Positions 1-11,821 of a DNA stretch of 64,000 nucleotides are shown piece by piece. A program made the position numbers and the translations under genes. The stretch's first letter is position 1; each line of letters starts with the position of its first letter. This stretch comes from Cadophora sp. MPI-SDFR-AT-0126. Taxonomy: Eukaryota > Ascomycota > Leotiomycetes > Helotiales > Ploettnerulaceae. The stretch covers positions 124,001-188,000 of the forward strand of contig JAGMVK010000021.1 of the NCBI GenBank assembly GCA_020747065.1, written 5' to 3'. A model generated the notes under the pieces. The model was not told where the DNA came from, searched no databases, and saw nothing but the letters and a program-made list of their open reading frames with translations.

Positions 1-2329
1 GTTGAGGTAGATGATTACTGGCTGGCCAGTGCTGTTTGTTGCGACGGTCGCTGCGCCATAGTCATCGATAATATGCTGGACGCCTGTTTGAATTGTCAGT
101 TGGGTTCAATGAGTATCCAGGTTCGACCACAGTAAGAGGACAGAAGGAGGAAAGTATTCAATAATTTGGAGTCGGCTTACAGTATGGTGGGATTGCTTGC
201 GGGCCTGGGACGCGACGCTCCTCAATCTTCAGAACATTCGGGTACGCAGGAGGAAACTTAAATTGCTGTGATGAACCAGATCCAGACGAAGGAGCTGCTG
301 TAGCAGATGGTGCCGAGCTGTCATAGGAGCTGGTGGCCGAGGCTGTGGTAGATGCTGGAGAGGTAGAGGTTGATCGACCTGCACTACTAGTAAGGTTGAC
401 CTGGAGAGATGTTAGCGAACAAAAGAAAATAAAACCTGATAGCCTAAAGGCGGGACAATGTGTTCAGGTCTCACGCGCGGGGACAAATTGCTAGAACTTA
501 CATAAATGAATGCCTCAAGTAAAGTACCGTTCCAGTAACAGAACCAAGGTCTATCTCCAGGTTGTGCAACACCCTTTCGCATGAAGCCACCAGGGGGTCG
601 ACCTTCTTCCTTCTCTCCATTTCCTCGTTTCTCGTTTGTGGCAGGGGGTGTGAGAGCAACTTCCGGTAAAATCACAATCTTATTGTAGGGCATTTCGAAA
701 AACCAGGCTGGACCTTTTGAAGGCTCTTGAGAATCAGTCACCAGATTGAGAACCTGATCTTGGTTCAGGAGCGGTGGCTGTGAGCCAAATGCGTAATAGT
801 CCCCGAATGTGTTGTTACCAAGACTCAAATTGACCTCGTTGTTGGCGAGTTCACTACCCGCACCAACCAGCGGAGTCACTACAATGGTGTACGATGTCAT
901 GGGTATCGAGCAACTCCATGCAGCACTCTGTTGAGTGTTGGAGAGGCAGCTGTTTTGAATAGCTGAAGGAGCCGAGATTGGCAATGCAAAGGTACCAGTG
1001 GGAAGATCTGGTAGGCCCGTTGGAGATGCAGTAAGAGGTGTGGCATCGAATGTGGTAGTCATAGTAGTTACGACAATGCTTTGTCTACTAGTTTTAGTGA
1101 AGAGTAATGGATTAAGAGTAGAGCACTTACGGGTTTTTGCCAGGAGGATGCTTGTTATTTTGATGTTTAGGTTTCAGTACGGCGAGCACAGTTCCCAAAA
1201 TGATTCCGAACATGATGAACACCAGAACGACGAGTATCATGACCCACAGAGGAACGATACCACAAATCTTCTTTCGTGCTGTCCTTTGCCATTTCTTCAG
1301 TTCAGGCTTCTCTGACATCTGAATAGCAGCCATGTTAACTTGATGTTCGCTCACGGCGGAATTCATAGTACGTGTAGATTGTCGGGAAGGTGAGTTGAGG
1401 TCTTCTCTCGAAGCGAATTCCGGGTTTCGTGTAGCAAGGCCCATTCCTCCAGCACCAGCGACAGGAATCGCCACGGTCGGCCGTGGCTTCCTGGCAAATG
1501 CTTCATCCGGATATTGAGAATACGGAGGAAGCTGTTCTGTGTGCCCATCCGGTCCTATGATATCGGCAATCTCTTCGCCATCGGGACCAAGTCGACGTTG
1601 ATAATTATTGTTTAATCCAGGGAACCCGACTGGAACAGGTGCCAATGGGCTTGGTTCGTCCGCTGCTTCTGACTCAGGAACTGTATTTTGGGGATACATC
1701 CCGTACGGATGTGTTGGGCCACCAGGGCCGTTGTATGGCCTATCTGGAACTGGTACTGTCGAAGTCGTTGCTATGCTTGCTGTCCTAGCCAGGCGTGACT
1801 CTTGCGGATACATTTGATATGGATGAGAAGGACCAGAGGGACCTCGATAGGGACTTTCTGGCCTGATATACGGCATGTCTGTCGATACACTTGATGATCT
1901 AGTCGGGGCTGCTGCATTGAAGCTCGTTGCAGCGATTGAACTCCTCCTTAAATTTGCGCCCATGGCCCCATCGTGCCGCAAAGCAAATGTATCCATTGCC
2001 TGGGGCTTTGTCGTACTCGATGGTCGTGGCGGGGGAGTCCTTCGTCCGTTCGTGAGATGTTGTGAAGCATGAGACGACATCCGATTGTGACCTGTCATTG
2101 CACCCTGCGGACGGAAGCCATCCGATACTCCCATCGCCTGCAAATCATAATCATCATCACTCTCGTCATCATCGAATTGCATCGGCGTCGTCTGCTGAGG
2201 CGGGATAGATGATCGAGTCGATACCCTCCTGTCGACTCCCATCGACGACCGATGTTCAATACCAGCCATTTTTCCGCTCGTCGCCCGCAATGCCGAGACT
2301 TCACGCTCTCCCTTTGTTGTGACACCCAA
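1..2329 (-). CDS. DUF7820 single-pass membrane protein, 3' end off the left edge
   Basis: Four exons fit on the minus strand: 1131-2329, 502-1084, 181-400 and <1-83. All junctions are GT-AG and the phases agree. The first ~350 residues are disordered and rich in S, R and P. They contain two copies of a motif of the form YxGPxGPxHPYxMYPQ at about residues 160-176 and 199-214. One strongly hydrophobic segment follows at about residues 357-386 with basic residues after it. Next comes a Ser/Thr region and then a globular domain with the W/C/N-rich features of fungal DUF7820, in which a PYC motif is rebuilt across the last intron. The layout suggests a single-pass membrane protein with a disordered N-terminal side; orientation is not shown. 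An in-frame ATG at 2269 is an alternative start. Function is unknown. The stop codon lies outside the window. Confidence 0.8.
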
Positions 2330-2435
2330 TCCACCAGCTGAAGACCTGCGAGGTCAAGTACTACTCATCAATGTCGTGGAGCATGCGTGATCGAAGCGAT
2401 GCAGTCGTGATGAGGGCGTGGATGGTTGTGGTTGA

Positions 2436-2457
2436 GTGGTCGTGGTCGTGGTCGTGG
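2436..2457. repeat. GTGGTC microsatellite
   Basis: Nearly four perfect copies of a 6-nt unit lie just upstream of the DUF7820 gene start, probably in its leader or promoter. Confidence 0.8.
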
Positions 2458-4992
2458 CCAGCAGGAGGTAGTTGATGTTTGAAGTGTTCTCTGAGAATCA
2501 AAGAGGAGCGGAGCCATCCAGCCAGAGAGAGAGAGGGCCAAGGGGGAATCGAGGCACGGCACTCCTGCTTGGCCTGCTTGGCGCTATTTGCCAGACTGAG
2601 ACGCTCGCTTACTGGCTGCAGCCAAACCTTAGTCGAGGGGAGTGGGCGTGGGAGACTGGGAGTGGAGTGGACGAAGACAAGAGTGGAGTGTGTGGGTGGA
2701 TATTTTGGGACGGGCACGGAGACAGCTGAGACAGCGTTGGCCAGAAGAGGGCAAGTAAGAGAGATGTCTGCAGAGTATGAGGAACGCGAGCAAGAAATGC
2801 TGACTGTTGTCTCTCGCATCCACCCAAGACAACTGACGGACTACAACAACTCTTCACGCAAGTCCGACAACTTGGTGTTCTGTATCTTCCATTCCAAGAT
2901 ATGGCTTTTGGCCGCACTGACAACATTCTTCCATGCACTTTGGCCTGCTTTCCTTCCCTACCACCCCTCTTAGAAGCCTGGCCCTTGTTTCGGGCACATC
3001 TCTGCCCTGCTTGTATCCAAGATACTATCGCCCCTCTACCTTATTTCCCCTGCCTCTACCCCCCTCACCACTGTCACCAGCTAGCTCAGGCTTCTTAAAC
3101 CAGCTTCCACACCAGGAGCAAGTGTTCCTATTTCAGCCCTTCCCGCGATGTGTAGTGGAGTCTGCCCACCACCAGACAAGTTCAAACCTCAGAAACACAA
3201 CGCTCTCCCCTCCCGTCGCTGCTCTAGTGCTTCACCTCAGATCTTTTTGTTCCGTTCCAGCTTTCAGCGTGAGGTTCGTCCCCAGGCTGCCCTGATTTCA
3301 GACTGTCAGACTGGGCTGATGTTTCTCGCGACCTGAGAGCATTTTAGACTTTTCCACATCTCAGAATTGACTGTTTGGGGTTATTTGTTATCTTGGCATT
3401 AGCCGGCATATCCCATTGTCCCTGCCCTGTACCCTCGTAGGCAGCTCATTGGGTATCTTTTACCAGAGGTGTCGCTCACCAAGTTTTGAGCATCCTTACG
3501 GCCATGTAGACAAGGTTGATTTAACCCTACAGCGACTTCATCTGTTTTGCCACTTGGCGAGCGCATTTCGACTTCAAATTTTGTCGTGCGACATATTTCT
3601 CCGAAGCCACGATTGGACGACTGCTATTAATTTACCTCTGGCCAGCCTCGTTACATCTCTGGTAGATCTCCAACAAGCTTTACAGATTTCGATCGCTCGA
3701 TCGAAGTGGGCAGGTGATTGAAAAACTTTGGGGCTTGCTGCTGTAAATGGTTCTCTCGACATCAACAGGGAAAATGATATGATCTTTCAGACAACGGCGG
3801 CTGTTATCGTCGGCTTGCTTGGAGATCTTGACATTAGCCTCATCTGTTAATTGTCCTTTGACAGCACGGAATAATCTAGGGTTCCGGGAGAATATTCCGG
3901 AGGAGAGAAGACGGACGACGGCTTGTTTGGGGAATCGTCCAATCATGCCTCAGCTTGAGGTTTGGCTGTCTCATGTGTACGATGCTGATACTTCAGATGT
4001 ATCTTGGCCTGGGCATCGACCGATCTTTCGGAACCGAATTGGAAATGCTGAGGCAGAGATCCTCGGCATGGAGATGGACAGAGTTCAAAAGCTAAAACTC
4101 GATTTACTTTAGAGGTTTCGAATTCACAGCTCGAAGTCACATGTAGATCATGTGATGAGAACTTGTGATCTGTTTCCTCGAGACCATCCAACGCCCTGCT
4201 GCCAGCTGTGAACAGGTTCTGCTCAAGCAAGCAATTCCCTGAACTAGACGTCAGCTTGATGCTATGCCAGCAAATTGGATAGAATGTTTATCGATACTTG
4301 AACCAGCAGAAAGGTTGAGAGGCTTGGTAACAGTGAGCCAGACTTTGGAGAACACTCACTACCATTAGACAATGGCTTCGAGAACTACGAATGAGGGCGA
4401 TATTCGCCAAAAATCTGCCTAAGGTAGACTTAAAATCCGAGACTCCATCTTCTAGCCCGTATTACCTTCTGTCCTTGGTAGAAGCGTGAACAGAGTCAGT
4501 CAACAAGTAGACGAAGGAAATCACATAGAGCAAACGAAACTGCTCCGATCAAGGCGATATCTCGTAATAAAATGAAAAGATACCCACGCTAACCCACCAA
4601 TTCCATCGACGAACGTCCGCCACAGCGATGCCATGGCGGGAAGAATTATACTTCGGCATATGTCATGCTTGATCTAATCTAATCAGATCGCTTCATGATG
4701 CAGAATCTGACTGGATCCAATATTTAGCGGGACATATTTCCTTTGAAAAGCGGTCCCTGACGGCGTACTACCCAACTTAGAATGATAATTGAGATGGTTG
4801 TTTGAATCTGTAGTCTTATACTACCTAAAGACGCTTGGAAAACTCGTATCATGGGCAGAGAATGAGGACTCGTAAGAGGACTGTGGCTCATCCATCACCC
4901 TCATCTGACAGCTCACGAGGCGAGGCATCAGCAGTTCCAGATCAGGCATCTTTGCAATTGGCTCTCTTTCTGGATGCGATCGATGCGATGCC

Positions 4993-5017
4993 GTTCCTGT
5001 TCCTGTTCCTGTTCCTG
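4993..5017. repeat. TTCCTG microsatellite
   Basis: Four perfect tandem copies of a 6-nt unit in the intergenic region upstream of HMG-CoA synthase. Confidence 0.8.
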
Positions 5018-5417
5018 CGTCATTTGCCCTACATACACCATATCATAGCCATAAATCTGATGGTGGTGTCCCGACGTCGGCGGCAACAGAATGTGCAGAG
5101 AAAGTGGCGTGGCAGTGCAGTGCAGACAGACTTTGGGAGCCTTCGCTATCTTTACGTCCCACGGAGAGTTTAGATTTCATAAAGCACACGCCGTGGGTCC
5201 CGTTTGTATGCATCTTCCTGTAGGGGTCCTCTCTGTTGGTGTGTGGTTACTGGTTGAAGTGATGCAAAACTGCTGGCTGGTACGATATCAAATGTGCTGT
5301 CCTGCCTGTCCAGTCCAGATAAGGCAAGGCACGTACCTAGCGGGCGAGATTGCGTCGCTCCCCTGTCCACATCCCATGGGATAGATCCTGGAAAGCTCTT
5401 TGTTGCGCCGTCAACAG

Positions 5418-5480
5418 ATAAAAAGCCTCCCCTCCCCTACTTTTCCCCTCTACTCCTTCCCTTTTCCTTTCTCCTCGCCC
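5418..5480 (+). promoter_or_regulatory. Pyrimidine-rich core promoter of HMG-CoA synthase
   Basis: A C/T-only-like stretch ends about 320 nt before the HMG-CoA synthase ATG. Such CT tracts commonly mark transcription start regions of well-expressed filamentous-fungal genes. Just downstream, GTAAGT at 5520 and a CACAG at 5691-5695 could bound a leader intron of about 176 nt. Position and composition are seen directly; the promoter role is inferred. Confidence 0.45.
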
Positions 5481-5801
5481 TGTGATTGAAGATATTCCAG
5501 ATTCAAGATACAGTTGCTGGTAAGTGAAAGATTCCGTCTTTGTTTGGGCGACCGTTAGCTTTTGTTGGGGTTTGCGTTAGTGGCGGAAGCTACTTGTAAA
5601 CCCAGAATTAATTATCTTTTTGTTGACGCGATAAACCCCCTTTTCTGCCACCGCCACTTTCTCCACACAATTCTCCAGACTGACACGCCTCACAGTCAAG
5701 ATCACCTTTGAAGATATCCTCGATTTGGTACATCCTGCTCTTCCGATTTCTCAATTCGAAAGCCCTAATTGTGCAAAGTTCCCCCGCTTCACCGCCTCAA
5801 G

Positions 5802-7388
5802 ATGTCCACACGCCCCCAGAACATTGGCATCAAAGCCATTGAGATTTACTTCCCAAGCCAGGTACGTAGGAACACCCGGAGCATTGGTCTTTGGAACTAT
5901 GGGAGTTCGCGCGCATATGCTGACTGCAATTTTCGAGTAGTGCGTTGCTCAAGTTGAGCTCGAGAAGTTTGATGGCGTTAGTACTGGGAAATACACAATT
6001 GGTCTCGGCCAGACGAAGATGAGCTTCTGCGATGACAGAGAAGGTATAATTAGAGGCAGACTCTCTTTTGAAAACAGTCACTGATTCCTGCAGACATCTA
6101 CTCCTTCGCCCTGACTGCCGTCTCCAACCTCCTCAGCAAATACAAGATCGATACCAACTCTATTGGTCGCCTGGAAGTCGGCACCGAGACACTTCTGGAC
6201 AAATCGAAGTCTGTGAAGTCGGTTCTGATGCAATTGTTTGGAGAAAATACCAACATTGAGGGGGTAGACAACGTCAATGCATGCTACGGAGGAACTAACG
6301 CCGTGTTCAACGCTGTTAACTGGGTTGAGTCTTCCGGCTGGGATGGACGAGATGCTATTGTGGTAGCGGGTGATATTGCGTTGTATGCCAAGGGTGCTGC
6401 ACGCCCAACTGGAGGTGCTGGTGCTGTTGCCATGTTGATTGGACCCAACGCACCAGTGGCTTTCGAGCCTGGTCTTCGAGGAAGTTACATGCAACACACC
6501 TACGATTTCTACAAGCCAGATTTGACCAGCGAATACCCAATTGTGGACGGTCACTTCTCCAACAGATGTTACACCGAGGCTGTGGATGCGTGTTACAAGG
6601 CATACAACAAGAGAGAACAAACTCTCAAGTCTCTTGCCAATGGTATCACAAACGGCACTAATGGCCACACCAACGGTGAGGCCACTGACTCCAAGACTCC
6701 CATCGACAAATTCGACTATATGACTTTCCACGCACCAAACTGCAAGCTTGTCGCAAAGTCGTACGCCCGCCTTCTTTACAACGATTTCCTCACCAACCCC
6801 ACTTCCTCCACTTTCGCCGAAGTCCCAGCCGAGCTCCGCGATCTGGACTACACCAAGTCCCTGGCCGACAAAGTGCTCGAGAAGACCTTCATGGGTTTGA
6901 CCAAGAAGCGATTCAACGAGCGAGTTGCACCCAGCATCCTTGCTCCAACAAACTGCGGGAACATGTACTCTGCCAGTGTTTACAGCGGTCTCGTCAGTCT
7001 GTTAAGCAACGTCGACAGCGCATCTCTGCAGGGCAAGAGAATAGGAGTCTTCAGTTACGGAAGTGGATTGGCATCGAGTTTGTTCTCTCTCAAGATCGTC
7101 GGATCAACAGAGACAATCGCAAAGACAATAAAGCTCCAGGAGAGACTCGATGCCCGAACCGTCGTTGCACCAGAAGTCTACGACTCGGTAAGCACTGATC
7201 CATTCCCTCTTTCTTGCCCAGAATCACATGTCACTAACTCTATACTACAGATGTGCGAACTCCGAAAGAAGGCCCATTTGCAAAAAGACTACACACCCAC
7301 CGGCAACGCCGACACCATCGCGTCAGGTGTCTACTACCTCGAGAAAGTCGACGATCTTTTCCGCCGCGAATACAAGATCAAGGCATGA
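5802..7388 (+). CDS. ERG13: Hydroxymethylglutaryl-CoA synthase
   Basis: Condenses acetyl-CoA with acetoacetyl-CoA to HMG-CoA, the committed entry to the mevalonate and ergosterol pathway. Exons 5802-5861, 5941-6043, 6094-7187 and 7251-7388 give 464 aa, the usual length. The active-site cysteine is seen in NACYGGT (Cys about 118), the general-base glutamate in [10 protein letters not shown] (Glu about 86) and the catalytic histidine in TFHAPNCK. The [16 protein letters not shown] and [16 protein letters not shown] blocks are characteristic of the family. There is no mitochondrial presequence, so a cytosolic enzyme is expected. A short insert rich in Asn, Gly and Thr (about residues 270-285) lies on a surface region. 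A CT-rich promoter and possible leader intron precede it. Confidence 0.97.
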
Positions 7389-7993
7389 GCAATTGGGCGG
7401 AATCACATCAATCCAGCCAGCCATCTCCTTTCTTGCTTGACGGCATAGACGGTGTTAAGGTCAAGGGTCGGTCCACTTGCTTGCTTGCTTGCTCTGCTGC
7501 ATTGCATTCTAGAAAATTCTTCTCTCGATAGACCATCGGCGACATACTTCTATAAACGCCAGAAATATGGGTTTTTAATAATAGGTTCTGATGAATGCGC
7601 TTTTGACCTTGCTGATATCGTTCGTCGCTTAAGATGAGATGGCGTTTAGCATTACGTTGAAGCATGATTCAGACTGCATATAGCATGGAGAACAATAAAA
7701 GATTCTCAGATATGAATTTGATAATGAAAATAAGAATGCTGTTTTTGAGAATGACTTGACTTTGCTGTGCCTGGTGAACGTTGTGTTGTCATTTGTGAGT
7801 TGCTGATTAGCGAGGGAACTTGATAAGGCAATATTGACTTCGGGTTCGCGTACTATGTACAGGACAATTACTCGGAAGGCGACAACTCCATCTGAAAAGC
7901 ATATCTAATTACATCTATGTTATATATGATGCAAAACCTCTACCCATCCAAATATTGTCTACAACAACGCCTTCCAGCCTACCCCAGTCCCAT
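7389..7993. other. Convergent 3' intergenic region
   Basis: Holds the 3' ends of HMG-CoA synthase (+) and the alpha/beta hydrolase (-). A CTTG tetranucleotide repeat lies at about 7476-7492, and AATAAA at 7693-7698 could be a polyadenylation signal. Nothing else is supported. Confidence 0.5.
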
Positions 7994-9551
7994 CTACAAT
8001 TTCGCCATCGGATCCGGCATCTCTCCACTCATAGCTTTCACCCTCTCCCTCATTCCCTTCCTCACCTCCTCTCCACTTCTCTCATTGAGTCTCTGCACAT
8101 CCACCGTCCTCACCTCAAGCGTCTTCGGCGCTATCACCCTCCCACCTCCCTCCACCCCCTCAGGCCCCTCCACTACCCCTTTAATGAACCCCGCCCACCC
8201 ATCAAAAAACATTCTACTAGCATCCAGCCCCTCCAGCACCATCGCAAAACAATGCGGCATCGTCTCATACTCCTCATACACGACTTTGACACCCTGCCGC
8301 GCCGCAATCATTGCTACATATCTGTCTTCGTCCGTGAGCAGTTCCTGGCCGGTCTCTATAAACATGGGTGGGGAGCCAGACCAGGATTTGGCGGAGAGAG
8401 GGGAGACTAGCGGATGGCAGAGCATGGAGTCTTCGGCGTAGAGGTTCTTACGCGGTGGGTTTGCAGGCCAGATTGAGTCGGGTGGGTAGCGGGTTGAGGT
8501 GTTGGTTTCGGCTAATGAAGGGAGGTAGTCGTATTTGCGGTTTGTGGAGCACGAGGGGGAGGAGTGAGTTATGTCTGTCCAGGGAGAACAGACTGCTAAG
8601 CCAGCGGGGAGAGGAATCTCGCGCTCTTGTCCGTTCCAAGTGATTTTGAGATTTTGACGCTGTAGCTCGAGGAGGGTTTGAAGGAGGGCGAGGGAGAGGT
8701 TACCGCCAGCGGAGTCGCCGGCGAATACGATGTGTGAGGCGGAAACGGGGGCGTGGAATGAGTTAGGGGGTGGGTAGAGAAGGGTGAGGTAAGAGAGGAG
8801 TGCGTCGAGGAGGGCAGAGGGGAAGGGGTTTTGGGGAGCGAGGCGGTAGCGGACTGAAAGGCAGCGGCCTTTGGTTAACTTTGCGAGCTTTTTGGTTGTT
8901 GGGCGATGGGTTGCTGGGTCCACTGAAGTGAGGAGTCAGTATAGTCTTCAAGTGAAAGACTTGATTATGCGAGAACGAAATATTGCTCAGAGACAGTAAA
9001 CAAGTACTTGTAAAGAAGCCTACAAGAGATGTATACTTACTAAGGTAATAAGCACCTCCATGAAAATACAGTACCGTGGTAGGAGATCCCACCTCTTTCA
9101 TCAACTCCTCATACTTCTGCTTTTCTGGGATCTTCAATTCCACACTCGCCTTCGTAGCACCAGCTCTATATCCGACCCACTCAGCTTCCACATCCCTCAA
9201 TTCCGGCTCCATAAAGCCCCCTTCCCCATCTCCCTCCTCCCTCAACCCCTCAATAGCTTTAAACAGCTTCTGTCTAACATCATCTTCCTGCGGCTTTGGC
9301 ATCGTAATCCTGCTCACCCATATTCTTCCCTTGACCTCAGGACCTTTGAGGGACATACGTTGGAGCTGGGAGAGCGGCCGTGGTGGGGAGTCGTTGATGA
9401 AGGAGCGGAGGACATTGATTATCAGTTCGGTGCGGAGGTCCCAGTATTGAGAGTGCTCAGAGAAGCCTAATGTGTGCGAAATGGCGGTTTTGCCTATGAG
9501 GGGGACTTTGGGGAGGATGGCTTTGAGCATAGGGAGTGGTGACGTATCCAT
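7994..9551 (-). CDS. HSL-type alpha/beta hydrolase (esterase/lipase family)
   Basis: Exons 9041-9551 and 7994-8922 with a 118-nt intron give 479 aa. The oxyanion-hole HGG motif (YFHGGAYYL) is split by the intron just after it. The nucleophile elbow GDSAGGNLS, an Asp in TDEDRY and a His in MPHCFAM make a complete Ser-Asp-His triad typical of alpha/beta hydrolase fold-3 (hormone-sensitive lipase-like) esterases. The N-terminal ~130 residues resemble the helical cap found in fungal members. The substrate cannot be told from the sequence; sterol-ester, acyl-ester or xenobiotic esterase roles are all possible. The start at 9551 is preferred. An in-frame ATG at 9665 would add a Ser-rich stretch encoded by a GAA/CTT repeat and is less likely. 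Confidence 0.9.
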
Positions 9552-10242
9552 GGTGATATGCGCCCTCGGAGAGAGAGTTGATTGAATTGTAGGAAGTGTA
9601 AATGCAGCAGAATGTCTATATGAAATGCAATGCAAATTTGAAGAAGAAGAAGAAGAAGTAGACAAACATTACTGGAAAAGGCCACGAGGAAATAGAGGAG
9701 GAGATCGCCTACCAAGTTGTGACTTTCTACCTAAGGAAGTGCGGTTTCTCGAGATGCCGAGGCATACTTCCTAGCCTCGTGTCCCATCGAAAGCTTGAAG
9801 ACGATCGATCGCGTGGCCTCTGCCGAATTTGATGTTTCATATGACATAGAGAGTCGTTGGTCTCGCCTCGGGTTAGATGCGATATCCTGGGAGGTGAACA
9901 TGACTGTTTGGAGACTAAATCAGATGTTGTCCCTAGATCTGAGTTGTTTTGAGTTTCAAGCATCTTGCGAACGGGGAACCTGGGCAATGTGGAACGTTCC
10001 ATGCAAGGCTGACTGAACGCACGGCTTCCGCTATGTTTCTAGAATTTGGCCTCGTTCCGAAACGAATCTGTCTTTGGGATAGATGAGATGTATTCGTGTC
10101 ACTGCGACTGGTTCGCTGTTATGCCTTTATTTGTCTTTTAAAAATAATACATTTGATTTGAATATCTGACTGTCGTAAATTCAAGCACCCTTTGACGCCA
10201 TCACATGCATTTCCACCAGTCCCGAAATCCATTTTCGTCCCA
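9552..10242. other. Intergenic region between hydrolase and PEX14
   Basis: Contains the upstream region of the hydrolase, with an AAG trinucleotide repeat at about 9642-9659, and the 3' region of PEX14. No credible coding exon was found. Confidence 0.5.
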
Positions 10243-11478
10243 CTACGCAGATCCGCTAGCCTCCTGGGATCCACTGCTATTACCAGTTGTGTTGCTCGAG
10301 TTGAGATTCTTGTTCGCAGCGGCCATTTGCCAGGCTGGGATTGCTGCCTTTCCAGCTGGTGCGCCGGTATTGAAAGGACTGCTTCGGCCAGGAACGGAAT
10401 TCTGGACAGAGGCCACAGATTCAATGCCAGTCCCATTGCTTACGGAAGCTGGCTTTGGTGTGGCTGCTTCGGTCGTTGAAGATCCGTTAGTAGATGGAGT
10501 AGTTGGTGCTGGTGTACTCGACGATACGCTTGACGCTCCCATGCCCGAAGGATGGCCGTACGAACTGGCTGTGGTTGTCGATGTCGTAGGGTTCATGCGT
10601 TGACCCATCAGTGTTTTGAGACTCTTCAACTCCGTATTCAGCTCCCGTAATCTTGTATCGGTATTTTCCTTTTGTCCCTCCATTGCTTTGGGTATGAGAT
10701 CCTTCAGTCCTCGAACCTCATCACCTATCCTCCTTGACTCTTCCTCACGCCGCCTGCTTGCGGTCTTCAGCTCGCTGATAACCGTTTCGACTTCCGTCAG
10801 AGCGGCATCAAGTCTTTCAGTTCGTGCTTGTTCGGAGGACTTGAGAGTCTCGGTATCCTTTCCCAGCTGGTCCAGGAGAGAAAATGCCTTCTCGAAAGAC
10901 TCATCGATAGCCTGCTTGTCTTGTTCGAGCTGCGGTGGAGTAGGCGGCGCAATCATCGGATAGACATAACGCTGAAAGACATGTCAGCGAGCTGTAGCTT
11001 TTCTTGACCAGCGCAATTACCTTTGCAACGAAATATAAGCCATAGCCCACTCCACCCATCACTGTCGCCATTATAAACCAGTCTCTCCAATCTCTCTTCG
11101 GTATCTCCGGAGGTGGCTGTTGCCATGGAGGCTGTTGATATCCTCCATATCCTGGCTGTGGTTGGCGTATTACTTGTTGCTGTTGAAGAGCATAGTTTGA
11201 ATAGTTTGCAGGTGTCGTCTCGCCTCCAGCTCTTGCCAGCGCGGTATCAATCTCCTCCTGGGTCAAGTTCTTAGATTGTAGAAAAGCTATCCGATTCTCA
11301 ATCGGGGACCCTGCAACACTAGGATCCTGCAGAACTGATAAAGTCAGCACGTTGAAAGGGCGTTCGCTTTCTTGGTCTCTCACATGTAACCTTTGACTTG
11401 ATCAGCAATCTTCGATAATGATGAGAGGGGTAGCTTGGTACTCACTGCAGACGCTACGATATCTTCACGTATCGCCAT
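10243..11478 (-). CDS. PEX14: Peroxisomal docking factor peroxin 14
   Basis: Membrane component of the peroxisomal docking complex that receives cargo-loaded Pex5. The model has four coding exons: 11446-11478 (33 nt), a 7-nt exon at 11384-11390, 11021-11334 and 10243-10971, giving 360 aa. Only the 7-nt exon restores the conserved start of the Pex14 N-terminal domain (ASAVTFLQDPSV followed by IENRIAFLQSKNLTQEEID). A PPP-rich linker leads to a hydrophobic segment at about residues 98-118 (FIMATVMGGVGYGLYFVAK), then RYVYPMIAPP, a coiled coil at about 130-225 and a Ser/Thr/Pro-rich tail. The gene is divergent from NDC80 across 343 bp. Confidence 0.95.
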
Positions 11479-11821
11479 AGTTATGTTGCCGAGTTCTGCG
11501 CCCTTTCACTTTAGGACTGAGATGTTCAACGATGCGATGCGATGTGATTGTTGAAATAAATCCGGGGAAGCATCTGGTCGAGCGCGGATCTGGTAAAGGC
11601 AGTGGCCGGAACCGAGGCTTGTCAGTCGGGGCTTGGCGACATTTGGCGCTAAGTTCATTGTTTACTTCGCAACGGGCTTTTGTTGATATCCCTGGTCGCA
11701 TCCAACCTCAACATCTACTATCGCGCACATCCTCACCACAACTCACTCACCACAACCAACATACTTCTCAAACCAGCGCATTAATTTCAATACCTCCATC
11801 TGGCAAATTTTTCGCATCAAA
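11479..11821. promoter_or_regulatory. Divergent promoter region PEX14/NDC80
   Basis: These 343 bp separate two start codons pointing away from each other, so the promoters and leaders of both genes must lie here or overlap. A run of GCGAT-like repeats lies at about 11533-11545. No specific factor site is assigned. Confidence 0.5.

Larger units (their letters stand above)
2330..5801. other. Gene-poor upstream region (3.4 kb)
   Basis: This stretch separates the divergent DUF7820 and HMG-CoA synthase genes. I found no reading frame with family features or a consistent exon chain. It holds a GTGGTC short tandem repeat (2436-2457), a CT-rich tract (about 2930-3110), a TTCCTG repeat (4993-5017) and, at its right end, a pyrimidine-rich promoter. 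The short open frames here are low-complexity or unlike proteins. A long leader or a non-coding RNA cannot be excluded. Confidence 0.5.

Noticed and set aside
2361..3336. Overlapping small frames on both strands upstream of the DUF7820 gene
   Set aside because: Composition follows CT-rich or GA-rich DNA and there is no splice-consistent chain or family motif. Treated as non-coding.
10205..10963. Plus-strand frames of 132 and 115 aa over PEX14
   Set aside because: They mirror the Ser/Thr-rich tail and coiled coil of PEX14 and have no recognisable domains.
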